From Balamuthia mandrillaris (lineage: Eukaryota > Discosea > Longamoebia > Balamuthiidae): a stretch of DNA of 64,000 nt. The position numbers and the translations under genes were made by a program. Under the pieces are notes generated by a model, which was given only the letters and a program-made list of their open reading frames with translations, did not search any database and was not told the origin of the DNA. Shown one piece after another: positions 54,964 through 64,000 of the stretch. Each line of letters begins with the position of its first letter. The stretch's first letter is position 1. Location of the stretch: positions 135,001-199,000 of the forward strand of contig JAVKOQ010000042.1 of NCBI GenBank assembly GCA_031835245.1, in the 5' to 3' direction.

Positions 54964-57174
54964 TTAAGGAGAAGAGGAGGAGGAAGAAAGTTGATGGAGT
55001 TGATGTTCGCCAGCTTCCAAAAACTCTGCAGCGCAACTCTCCCCACAAAAGGTCATATGAAACACATCTTCCTCCTCTTCTTCCTCTTCTCCCGTCCCCA
55101 CTGCGTTCGTCCTCTCTGCCTTACTTTGCTTCGTTTCTCTTCTCCGCGCATGAAACCGTTCTGTTTCTGCTCCATCGTCGTCGTCAGGGCCACAACAGGA
55201 AGCAGAACACGGAGAAGAGGCAGAGGAAGCAGAAGCCTTGGGCCGAAAGCAAAGCCGCACCAGTCCTTTGTACACGCTGCGATTGCAATGGAGTTGCTCG
55301 CACTTGGTCCTTTGCTGATGTTCCAACTTCCACACAATGTCGCCTGGGATCAACCATTCACATCCTTCCATTACAATCCGAACATTCGTCGTTACCGTAG
55401 TTGTCTTCTCTTTCTCCTTTGTTGTAGCTTTCTCTCTTCCTTTTCCTCCTTCGTTCTCTTTCTGTTTTTCGTTTTCTTGTTGCTCACTCTCCTCTTCATC
55501 ATCAGCGTCAGCTTCGTCGTCATCGTCATCCTCTCCTTCCATCTCTCCAGAAAGTATACCTCTTAGACTGAAACCTCGAGTATCCTTCTTCGGTTCGTCC
55601 ACAACAACAGGTGAGTCTGTTGTCGTCGTCATCGTTGGTGTCGTGGCCGGTGATGCTTGCAGGTGAAAGAACGGAGCTACTGTCTCGCAGCAAAGCTCAA
55701 AGAGCGAGGGCACTACGTAGACCTTCTTGCAACAGCGATACTCTCCTCTTAGCTTGGCATGCAAGTAAGTCAAGGCCAAGCTGCTGCCATTGCTCAGAGC
55801 CGAACGTTTGTAGATGCGTAGCGCCTTGTGAAGGTTCCTCTCAGGGATACCTGTGCCGGACTCGTAGTTCCAGGCCAACCGGTTGATGGCCTCAGTGTGG
55901 TTCTGCTTGGCTGCCTTTCTGTACCATTTGTGAGCTGTTGTCTCGTCCTTTTCCACGCCCACGCCCAGGCTGTAGCATCGAGCGAGGTTGTATTGGCCGG
56001 CGGCGTCACCTTGCAAGGCCGCTTGTTGGTAGTAGTGGAAGGCTTGGCTTTGGTCTATGGGAAGGTTCAGCTGACCGGAGAGATAGCAGTCACCCAATGC
56101 ACATTGAGCTCCATAGTAACCTGGTTGTTTTTTATTGTGACAGGTGAGGAAGAGTGGAACGAAAAGAAAGAAGAGAGCAGAGGAGAGAAGAGAGAGCAGA
56201 TAGAAAAAGAGGAGGGAAAAAAACCTTGTTCAGCAGCACGCCGATAATACTGTAATGCCTTTTCATAGTCTATTTGCACAGCGCCTCTGCCATGGCTGTC
56301 GCCCGACTCGCCGTACTGATACAAGGTGCCCAGGTTGTAGAGCGACCTGCAATAGTCCTTCTCTGCCGCCCTCCTATACAGGCTCAAAGCCTTTGCTGGT
56401 GGAATGAGCAAAAAGGTAAGAAGACAGACAGACAAAAAACGCCAACACAAAGTGGAAACAAAGACGCCAACACAAAGTGGTGGCATGTAATGTTGTTGTT
56501 GTTGTCAACTTACTCCAAGAAGGCCGTACACCCCAGCCGTTATCGTAGCAAACGCCCAGCCCATGCTCCGACAGGGAGTAGCCGAACCTTATCGCCAGCC
56601 GCAGCAGCCGCACCACGCGCCGCATGTCCTTCTCCACGCCCCAGCCGTAGTGGAAGCTTTTGGCCAGGCCATGGATGGCAATGGCCGCTTTGACAGCCCT
56701 CACCGCTTCCTCTCCTTCCAGCTGGAAGGGCGGGGAGTCCGCGGTTGCTCTTCGTTGGTATTTATGGAGGAGGGCTTTTCCTGTCTTGGCCCAGCGACGA
56801 TGGAGTGGCAGGTTTTTCGCCCAGTCCAGGAAGACCAGTTGTTGCTGCTGTTGTTGCTGTGGCGAAGCAGAGGGACGCGACGGAGGGATGATGCGCAAGG
56901 AGGAGTGGTCCCAGAGGGCTGCTGGATGGCCTCCTTCCATGCCGGCGCGTCGGAGGAGCTCTGCTGCCTCGATGCCTCCATCGAGCACCTCCCCGCCACG
57001 CCCAAGCAAGCGGCGTCGAGCTTTGTCGTAGAGGCACTCGGTCTCTTGGGATGGAAAGGGGAGGTCCTTGAATAGCACCACGTTTTCCTCCCCATCTTCC
57101 TCCCCCTCCCTCTCATGCTCCTGCTCATGCCCTGAAGCCGTGGGAGCAGCAGCTGCGCCATTACAGCTTGCCAT
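54964..57174 (-). CDS. Sel1-like repeat protein with Cys-rich C-terminus
   Basis: Three exons (57174-56514, 56395-56225, 56120-54964) give 662 residues. The N-terminal 170 residues have no known domain (poly-Gln run). From about 170, Sel1-like repeats follow: AIHGLAKSFHYGWGVEKDMR, LSEHGLGVCYDNGWGV, SLYNLGTLYQYGESGD, QCALGDCYLSGQLN, GQYNLARCYSLGVGVEKDE and AINRLAWNYESGTGIPE. Such helical repeats are scaffolds, as in SEL1L/HRD3. The C-terminal 250 residues are acidic and contain paired Cys (CEQLHC, CSASCC, FCGESCAAEF), suggesting a metal-binding module; the spacing does not clearly match MYND. No signal peptide or membrane anchor is seen, so ER-associated degradation is not implied. The role is unknown. 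Confidence 0.85.
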
Positions 57175-57389
57175 TCTTGCTCCTCTTTTCTTTCTTATTT
57201 CTAATTTCTTTTTTAAGGCGGAGAGATATTAATAAATTTTCGTATAAGGCGCATTCTTCACATTTCTTGAATTCTAATCGAACGTCAATCTAAAACCATG
57301 ATTTTTGATTTTCTATTGGATATATTTTGTCTACCCTATTTGATTGTTGGCTGTTATAAGTAATTTATAACTAATTTTAGGGGGAACTT

Positions 57390-57845
57390 CTACTGCCTCT
57401 TGGGCTTGGGAGGGGGGCCACGAATGACCCCAACCATGGCGAGCACCAGAGCAGGAAGAAAGGCGAGTACGCAAAGCAGGAGGGTCTGCACCAAAGCAGG
57501 CGTGTAGGCGTTTTCTTTGAGGTTGCCTTGGCTGCTCATGATAGGGGCGATCGGGATGGCGCTGGCCGTGAAAGCGCAAACCAAAAAGGTGAGGCCGTTC
57601 AACCAGGTGCCAACGTTGGCGAGAACGAAGAAGAGGGTCCAGAGTCCAGAGCCGAGGTGCATCTCGTCCACCGCAGCAGCCAGACCCAACAGAAGGGCAC
57701 CGTTGGTGACTTGTTCCAAGTGGAAGGTAACCAGGGGTCTGTAGCTAGGAATGACATCGTGGGGTATCAGGGCGAGTACACAACCGCTAAAGAACATCAA
57801 GAGGCCGCTGAGCAACAGGCCCTTCTTTACAGTCTGTGGTTGCAT
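57390..57845 (-). CDS. Four-helix membrane protein, hydroxylaminobenzene mutase-like
   Basis: Single exon of 151 residues with four hydrophobic segments (about 8-30, 47-62, 66-92, 114-140). The pattern HLEQVTNGALLLGLA, then FVLANVGTWLNGL, then IPIAPIMSSQG and a final helix before a GPPPKPKRQ tail resembles bacterial hydroxylaminobenzene mutase (HabA/HabB), whose members have a HLEGxxNG motif and four helices. The enzyme rearranges hydroxylaminobenzene to 2-aminophenol. Homologous proteins in eukaryotes may do something else. Being intronless in an intron-rich region is compatible with past transfer from bacteria, but it is also just a short gene. The promoter has a palindromic pair of GTCGAC sites. 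Confidence 0.6.
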   Translation of the reverse strand: MQPQTVKKGLLLSGLLMFFSGCVLALIPHDVIPSYRPLVTFHLEQVTNGALLLGLAAAVDEMHLGSGLWTLFFVLANVGTWLNGLTFLVCAFTASAIPIAPIMSSQGNLKENAYTPALVQTLLLCVLAFLPALVLAMVGVIRGPPPKPKRQ

Positions 57846-57973
57846 GCTTTGTTGTTTTTTGTTGACTTGGGTTGGTTTGTTTCTTTGGCGATAAGAAAAG
57901 AAACAGACGCAAAAATAGAAAAATGTCGACCAAAATAATCGTCGACATTAGCCTTTGGGTGAAAAAAGATGTG
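57846..57973. promoter_or_regulatory. Promoter with an inverted pair of GTCGAC motifs
   Basis: AATGTCGAC (57922-57930) and its reverse complement GTCGACATT (57941-57949) are spaced 10 bp apart, 79-104 bp upstream of the mutase-like ATG. The pair could bind a dimer or form a small hairpin. Confidence 0.55.
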
Positions 57974-58045
57974 CAGCCCCACCCAGAATCGAACTGAGGG
58001 CACCAGAACCAAAACCTGGTATGTTACCAACTACACCATGGGGCT
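57974..58045 (-). tRNA. tRNA-Gln (anticodon UUG), third copy
   Basis: Reverse complement of the 72-base genes at 4565 and 5731, without differences. A T6 run follows shortly on the minus strand. Confidence 0.95.
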
Positions 58046-58322
58046 TGAGTTGATGAATTTCATCCAAAAGTGTGTGAAAAATATCAAAAATGCCTGTTTT
58101 TGTATTGCCAGTATTTGGGATGCTAGAATCGTTGGTTTTGGCCATTAATCAAAACTTTTAAGTGTGGTATGTTTTGCTAGCGGTACTTGGTTGCTCATTT
58201 GTACGCTTGTTTCAGGAGATCTCCTCATTCCTTACGTAGTTATTAATAACGAGTAACCTGTTTCCGTAACGCCTCAATTATGCCAATATGGAAATAACGG
58301 CGACAAGCCACCATTTGTAAGG

Positions 58323-59273
58323 ACAAAAGATTTTCTCGTGGTCTGTTTCCTCGTTTGGGTCTTTAACGTGGTTCGGCACAGCCGTGTTGCTAACAACCAG
58401 ATCCGAAACATCAATCTTGCCATTGTTACTCTTCCTTTGGTTCGTTGTTTTTATGTTTCTGTAATGTAATGTTTTGTTCGCGCTAACGTCTTTCTTCTAT
58501 TCTTCTTAAGGTTCACGCGTTGTTCTGTTACCTAGGGCTCTACTTCTTCCGTGGTGCTGAGACGTTGGAGCTCGTTCGTGACAGGTTTGGTATCTTTCTA
58601 TACCTCCTTTATTCGTTCTTCTCTTCCTCGTTCCCTTCGTGGCCCTCGTCTCTTCTCTCTGTTCTGCTGCTTCGCTAACGCTTTCGTTTCTGAAAAGCTA
58701 TGAGGCCTTTTGCATTTTTCTGTTGCTTCAACTTTGGGCCAACTTTTTGGGTGGCTTCCATCTCGCTCACAAAAAACTAAAGCAGCAAGCACCGTCCAAA
58801 CTCTTTGCTGTCGCTCCTCTTGGTTTGTAGAGCCCAACACTCCACGTTCGCTTTCACTTGTGTAACAACACAAAACTTAACAACGAAAAGGGTGCTGCTT
58901 TCGGTGCTGTTGCTCGCCGATCCAATGGAAACATGTGAGTTACATGTTGTTCGTCCGTTTGGGCACGTTTCAGTACTCTCTCGTCCTGCCGTTGACTGGA
59001 CTGTTGGCCGTATTCCTGGCAGAGAACGATGCCTACAGACAGGGCGTCATCGACTTTTCGGAGGGTTATATCTACATTACAATTGCGCAAGCCTTCTCCT
59101 TGCTGCTGTGCATGTACTGCCTAGTGATCTTTGAGAGGGCGGCAGCCAAGTTGCTTAAAGGCTTTCGACCGATGTTCAAGTTTGCATGCATAAAGCTGAT
59201 CGCCTTGCTTGCTGTTGTACAAGGTAAGCTGAAGAAGAAGAAGAAGAAGAAGAAGAAGAAGAAGAAGAAGAAG

Positions 59274-59305
<32 letters not shown>

Positions 59306-59696
59306 GAACAAGAACAAGAAGAGCAAGACAAGAATAAGAAGAAGAACAAGAAAGGAATGAAAGAGAAGAACTTAAAAAACAAAAAAACAATACTAACGCA
59401 AACAAACATAACCAGGATTCTTTTTTGCCATCTTGGTAAGAGCGGATGCCTTGAGATCAGATGACACGTTTGATGAGGATATCCGCGCGCAGGGCTGGCA
59501 AAACTTTGTGCTTATCATAGAGATGGCAGCAATCGAGTTGGCCATGGTGTGGGCCTTTCCTGTCCGCGACTCCATCTTTGGGTTGGAGATGGAGCAGAAG
59601 CAGAAAGCAAAGTTGGAGGAGTTTTTGGATGTGGAGGAGGGTGGTGTCGCGCTCGTTGCAACTATGCCCAGTAAAGATGAAGAACAAAGCGATTAA
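58323..59696 (+). CDS. TMEM184 / organic solute transporter alpha (DUF300) family membrane protein; 5' exon unresolved
   Basis: Exons recognised: to 58460, 58511-58584, 58698-58822, 58891-59223 and 59416-59696, with consistent phases. The first block has a membrane helix (DFLVVCFLVWVFNVVRHSR) with no ATG in frame before an upstream stop, so a short 5' exon must exist; candidates lie at 58090-58300. Family marks: LVRDSYEAFCIFLLLQL, a Cys-rich loop (CCFRCCC), GTFQYSLVLPLTGLLA, FRPMFKFACIKLIALLAVVQGF and WQNFVLIIEMAAIELAMVWA. About seven membrane helices are expected. OST-alpha moves bile acids and steroids with OST-beta in animals; TMEM184 function elsewhere (including LAZ1 in plants) is poorly known. 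The tail is acidic and soluble. Confidence 0.85.
59231..59303. repeat. (GAA)n microsatellite in the TMEM184-like gene
   Basis: About 24 GAA triplets directly after the donor GTAAGCT. On the coding strand this intron is purine-rich, unlike most introns here. Confidence 0.95.
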
Positions 59697-59856
59697 GAAA
59701 ACAAACATGGATGTACAAAGGAATAAAAATGAACTAAGAATGAACAGGGAAGGGGATAGAGGAGAGCAAGAATGCACCACAAGCACAGTAAAATTGGAGA
59801 GACAAAGCAAAAGGCAGAAAAAAAACACAAGCTGAAATCATAAAAATAAAAGAAAT

Positions 59857-59928
59857 AGGGGCCAGGCGGATTTGAACCGCCGACCATTCGATCTGCAGTC
59901 GAACGCTCTACCACTGAGCTATAGCCCC
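59857..59928 (-). tRNA. tRNA-Cys (anticodon GCA), minus-strand copy
   Basis: Exact reverse complement of the gene at 49660. Its 5' end faces that of the copy at 60035 with 106 bp between them. Confidence 0.96.
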
Positions 59929-60034
59929 TGGCGATAAAATTTGTTCTTTTTGCAAAGAGGCGGAAAAATGACTCCAAAAAAAATCAAAACGTTTTGGTGT
60001 GCTTCGGATTCAGTGGAGAAATTTACTCATCTAA

Positions 60035-60106
60035 GGGGCTATAGCTCAGTGGTAGAGCGTTCGACTGCAGATCGAATGGTCGGCGGTTCAAATCCGCCTG
60101 GCCCCT
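60035..60106 (+). tRNA. tRNA-Cys (anticodon GCA), plus-strand copy
   Basis: Same 72 bases as the copies at 49660 and 59857. T runs follow at 60110-60125. Divergent partner of the 59857 gene. Confidence 0.96.
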
Positions 60107-60136
60107 TCCTCTTTTGCTTTTTTTTTCATATTTGTG

Positions 60137-60177
<41 letters not shown>

Positions 60178-60557
60178 CTTGCTTCCTCCCTCCTTGTCCT
60201 TGCCGTGTTGCTTTGCTGGTTGTTTGCTGTTGGCTCTTGTTTATTTTGCCCCACGACCAATATGGGCGAAAGAAAACCGCAAACCCCCGCGAAATCCCTG
60301 CTGTCGTGCTGCTCTCCTTTCTTCGGAATGTCCCGCCGACTCTTCTCTCTCCTCTCCCTCTCTCTCTGTTGGAAAGTTTAGCGGAGAGTTCAAAGAGAAC
60401 TTTGCCCATGCCGCCGGTAGTACCTCTTCCACTTGGAGGGCTTGCTCTTTCTCTTCTGCTTTCATCGTTTCAAAAATAAAGAAAATAAAAAAATAAAAAG
60501 AAAAGAAAAAAGAAAACAGAAAAGAAGAAGAAGAAAAAAAAGGGAACAACGGTTGTG
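60107..60557. other. Spacer between tRNA-Cys and the DENN gene
   Basis: It contains a (TC)n repeat at about 60138-60175, mixed GC-rich sequence and then an A-rich leader (60480-60545) before the DENN ATG. A short frame from 60262 (MGERKPQTPAK...) has no domain, and I do not call it. Confidence 0.45.
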
Positions 60558-60762
60558 ATGGAGGACCACGCTCCTCACCTGTTTTCGCACTTTGCGGTGG
60601 TGGGTCTTGCACCGCCGGAGGAGGCGCCGCTCCGCCGCCACCAACGAACAGGCGGAAGCGGAGCGCTCCTTCCTTCTCCTCCGCCAGCTGCTCAAGTCCT
60701 GTTTCGTTTTCCTCCTCCGGAAGCCGTGCCCTCCACTGAACCCATGCCCAAGTACCTCTTCT

Positions 60763-60811
<49 letters not shown>

Positions 60812-63355
60812 GATTAGCTGCCATCGTACTAAAATAATTTTTTTTTCTTGACAATCACAGTTTGCCCAAAAACTTTGCCGAGTTTTGCTTCTCCGAGGGA
60901 GTCGATGTGGTTCACTCCTCCACCAAACCTCCCGCAAGCTCCTCTTCCGCCGCTGTGCCTTTCATCTTTCGTCTTCCTTTGGGTTCCTCTTTGCCTTCTT
61001 CGTCTTCGTCGCCACCTCCTTCTTCTTCTGCTTCATCTTCTTCATCTCCTGACAGTGGGACACTAGCCAAAGAGTTTCCCTTTCTCTATGTCACTTGTCT
61101 CGTTCGCTTCGAGCCACTCTCAGAGCTTCCTTCTTTCATTCCACCTTCACCTGCTTCTTCTTGTTCTTGTTCTCCTTGTTCTTGTTCTTCTTCTTGTTCT
61201 TGTTCTTCTTCTTGTTCTTCTTCTTCTTCTTGTTCTTCTTCTTGTTCTTGTTCTTCTTCTTCTTCTTCTTCTTCTTCTTCTTCTTCTTCTTCTTCTTCTT
61301 CTTCTTCCGCAGCTCTTCAACACGCCGCAAATGGAACGATAGATGACACAGCAGCAAAACGAAAAGAACGAGACGAAATAAAACAGAAAGAGAAAGAGAA
61401 AGAAATAGAAGGTGAAGTGGACGAGGAACCACAACAGCAACCAGCAGAAGAAATCATCGACGACGAACAACAGACACAAAATGCAAATGAAGAAGAAACG
61501 AAAAAGGAAGAGAATGAGGGACGCCACTTTGAATGTCCCATTTGTGGACAAGCATTTCCTCTTGAGCGGATACTAGCCGTTCATTTGGAAGATTGGCATT
61601 CAAATAGTTCTTCATCTTCATCATCCTCTTCTGCTGATGTTGCTGCTGCTCCTGCTTCTTCTTCTTCTTATATTCCTTCGTCTATTACTAAACGGCTTCC
61701 ACAATTGAATACAGACAGCTTCGCCTATCAATGGAATAAGCTAAAGCAACAATTGAAAGCAGACACGACCACCGCTCTGCTTTCCTCTTCCTCTCCTGTT
61801 CGTTCCCGTCCGTCTCCTCTTTCTTCTTCGCCACCTCAACCAAAACAACAGCAACATCAACGAACTGCTTTGAGTAACTCTCTTCCAGCGTCATTCTTAT
61901 CTTCCTCCAATGTTGAAGTGAATGCCTATGCAAAACGTTGCTATTGTTTGTTGAGCATTTTTCCGTTTTTTGATATGCATTTTGAAGTTCTTCACGAGCT
62001 TTTAGGTGATTCGCTTTCTCTTTGCTGCTCTTCTCCTCTTCTTTGCTCTTCCTGGCTCTTCTTCTCTTCCCTGTAGCTGACTTTCAAACGGCGAATCAGA
62101 ACGTGAAGATTACGCTCGTCGTGAACGTGAATCTCGCTCTTCAAATAGGCAAGCACGGTTAGCACACCTCCCCAACGAAGGAGAGAGATCACAACAGCAG
62201 AAGCAGGAGAAGGACAAGGAAGGGACAACAAGTCCATCGATGACAAGAAGCACTGTTCTGGAGCTGCTATCAGGATACCATGCAGCACGCGTGCCGCTGC
62301 CTGGTCGGTCTGTCTCCTTTGTAACTCCTGCTCCTTTCTTCCGGCTCATCAGCTTCAGTTGTCCGGTAAGTTCTTATTTTCTCTCATTCCCTCGTTCCGT
62401 ATTCTTGCTAACGCTAGAAATGATGTGTAGGACAAAGACGTGGAGGGAACGATGCTTGGGGAGTGGTGTATAAGCCCGTTATTTAAAGCATTCTCTTTGG
62501 ACAATATCTTACGGATATTCGCAGCCCTTTTGATGGAAAAGCAAATCATCGTTGTATGCAAAGACCTAACCCTTCTTTCTGCTGTTGTGTACGTTCTCAC
62601 CTTTTCTTCCTCTCTTGGCTTTACTCTTCTCATCCTTGCTTAACATATTTAAATAATATCCACACAGACATTCAACCATACCAATGATACGGCCCTTGGA
62701 ATGGCAAGGCCTCCACATCCCTATATTGCCCAGAAGCATGTTGGGCTATCTGGAAGCGCCTGTGCCATACATTATGGGCACACAAAGCCTAGCCGACACT
62801 CAACTCAACCCGAAGATAGCCTCGGACGTGGTTTACGTGTTTCCGATGAATAACAAAGTGATCTGTCACAACTTGCCGCGTCTTCCTGAACTTAGCAAAT
62901 TGTAATATTCTCCCTGCGTTCTTCTTTCGTTTTTCTTCTTCTATCTTCTGCTCCTACTCTTCCTTTTCTTTCATTCTCCTTCTGTTCTAACCATATTGCA
63001 TAGATACTCAAATCTGTCGCCGCTGCATTCATCCATTCAAGCTTCTTCTCCACACCCGAAACCTTCCTTCTTCTCCAACACGCTTTCCTCTTCGCGGCAA
63101 ACCACGAGCATCGCCCAACAGACTCTCAAGGCCTTTCAGGAGTACCTTTGCTGGCTTACCGGTAAGATACTTGATCACAGGGCTGGCTTTGATCTCTCCA
63201 AAACGAGCGAGAAGGAGATTCAACAGAGCTTCTTGGAGAGCATTAACTCGCAGAACAGAGAGTTTGTGTCCAGCTTCCTTCGCACGCAGCTCTGGGATGC
63301 CGCCAAGTATTCCTCCCCTCGAATCTCCTCTTCTCCTGAAGTATCTCAAGAATGA
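60558..63355 (+). CDS. DENN domain protein with inserted C2H2 zinc finger
   Basis: Six exons (60558-60751, 60861-62005, 62100-62365, 62431-62588, 62668-62901, 63004-63355) give 782 residues. The uDENN part has HLFSHFAVVGL, VLFRFPPPEAV and LPKNFAEFCFSEGVDV. A Ser-rich stretch (with a (TTC)n repeat, 61140-61310) and an acidic linker follow. Then comes one C2H2 finger, FECPICGQAFPLERILAVHLEDWH. cDENN begins CYCLLSIFPFFDMHFEVLHELL and includes LFKAFSLDNILRIFAALLMEKQIIVVC and WQGLHIPILPRSMLGYLEAPVPYIMG. dDENN has DVVYVFPMNN, FQEYLCWLTG and FDLSK. DENN proteins are exchange factors for Rab GTPases. The exon 2/3 junction (62005/62100) is the least certain. The finger between uDENN and cDENN is unusual. 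Confidence 0.88.
60769..60809. repeat. (CT)n microsatellite in DENN intron 1
   Basis: About 20 tandem CT units on the coding strand within the intron 60752-60860. Confidence 0.95.
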
Positions 63356-63468
63356 AAAATATGCAAACTATATTTATGTAGACAAATAAAATTCGTTTTA
63401 AATTATTTCCAAGAAAAGAAACAAAGGAAAGAAAAACCAAAGACTCAAAAACAACAAGCGAAAAGAAA

Positions 63469-64000
63469 ATGGATGTTGTCGAAGAGAGTCTATTGCCGAG
63501 CAGAGGAGGTTTGTTTGTTTTCCACGCTTGTACACAAATGCCCGTGATGATCATCTGTTTATTGATTATTTTTAATGTAACAGACTTTATTGATTTCCTT
63601 GTGGAGTTTTTGGAAGTAGCAGTTCATCAGATCTTGTACCAAAGAAATGTCTATCCAAGGGGTTGGTTGCTTTGCTCTCAGCCTTTGTCCCTCCTATTTG
63701 TACAGAATGACCTCACCTTATGAATACGCAGAGTCGTTTGCTCGAAGAACAAAGTACGATACGCCGGTTCACATGAGCAGAGTTCCGATCGTTTGCGACT
63801 ACGTTGCTGAAATACTAGAAAACTTGCGCGGAGCCATGTCAGAGGTACCTCCTCCTCCTCTTCTCCTAGAACTCCTTCTCCTGACTCTTGCACAGAACCT
63901 GGTGGACAAAGTGCGTATCATGATCTACGACGAAAGAAACCTCCCTCAGGAATGTTACGTCTTCGAGTTGGATCTCCCTATCGGCGCAACCTCTTCCAAA
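63469..64000 (+). CDS. REV7: REV7 / MAD2L2 HORMA-domain protein, 3' end outside window
   Basis: Exons: 63469 to about 63510, 63584 to about 63661, 63732-63844 and 63896 to the window end. The HORMA domain shows FIDFLVEFLEVAVHQILYQR, NVYP, FARRTKYDTPVHMSR, YVAEILENLRGAM, VDKVRIMIYDERNLPQECYV and FELDLPI. It resembles REV7 (EVAVHLILYVREVYP, VPVQMSxHP) rather than MAD2. REV7 links REV3 and REV1 in translesion polymerase zeta and acts in shieldin and mitotic control in animals. I chose the exon 3 acceptor at 63731 because the nearer AG gives an immediate stop. The C-terminal safety-belt part is not in the window. Confidence 0.87.

Noticed and set aside
54078-55046. Long Lys/Glu-rich frames opposite the carrier 5' region
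   Set aside because: They arise from translating the homopurine tract and are not supported by any domain or splice pattern.
61088-61346. Poly-Leu and poly-Phe frames across the TTC repeat near 61.2 kb
   Set aside because: They are shadows of the DENN exon, where the poly-Ser frame is continuous with the zinc finger and cDENN start.
1-64000. CRISPR arrays, bacterial operons or prophage
   Set aside because: No spaced direct repeats; spliceosomal introns and eukaryotic gene families throughout.

Overview
This window is nuclear DNA from a unicellular eukaryote, most likely a free-living amoeba of the Amoebozoa (Acanthamoeba or Balamuthia type). That placement is inference from gene content: a hybrid histidine kinase, receptor-like tyrosine kinases with integrin-type FG-GAP repeats, a PBZ zinc finger, a Crinkler-like remnant and Rab, kinesin-14, CCR4, MSH6 and REV7 genes. 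Genes are dense, run in both directions, and carry many short GT-AG introns. The introns are usually pyrimidine-rich on the coding strand, often with (CT)n or (TTC)n microsatellites. Intergenic gaps are mostly 30-600 bp. Exon models were built by hand from GT-AG sites, reading frame and paralogue comparison; summed exon lengths close in frame for most of the smaller genes.

Layout. 1-5.8 kb: a NEIL/Fpg-type DNA glycosylase (cut by the window edge), an acidic protein with a duplicated motif, a Rab GTPase that appears N-myristoylated rather than prenylated, the signal peptidase subunit SEC11, and two tRNA-Gln genes. 6-10.7 kb: a hybrid histidine kinase. 11.1-23.9 kb: three tandem paralogues with FG-GAP ectodomain, Calx-beta-like region, one membrane segment and a tyrosine-kinase-type domain; the first is broken in its ectodomain. 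24.5-29.8 kb: a membrane-anchored carboxylesterase/cholinesterase-like protein and an AAAP amino-acid transporter.

29.8-44.4 kb: MSH6, a twin-CX9C mitochondrial protein head-to-head with COMMD3, a PBZ-finger protein, a C2-PH protein, and a decayed Crinkler-like (DUF5898-type) gene. 44.7-57.9 kb: CCR4 deadenylase, a long inverted repeat, tRNA-Cys, kinesin-14, a DUF4476-like protein, a mitochondrial carrier preceded by a homopurine tract, a Sel1-repeat protein and a hydroxylaminobenzene-mutase-like membrane protein. 58-64 kb: tRNA-Gln, a TMEM184/OST-alpha protein, a divergent tRNA-Cys pair, a DENN protein with an inserted C2H2 finger, and the 5' part of REV7 (MAD2L2).

The genes form no operon-like pathway. 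Three themes stand out: the receptor-kinase array, which looks like a recent, recombining family; four DNA-repair or PAR-related genes (NEIL, MSH6, PBZ protein, REV7); and a palindromic TGTCGACA-type motif upstream of MSH6, the CX9C/COMMD3 pair, the PBZ gene, the C2-PH gene, the DUF4476 gene and the mutase-like gene, which may mark a common regulon.
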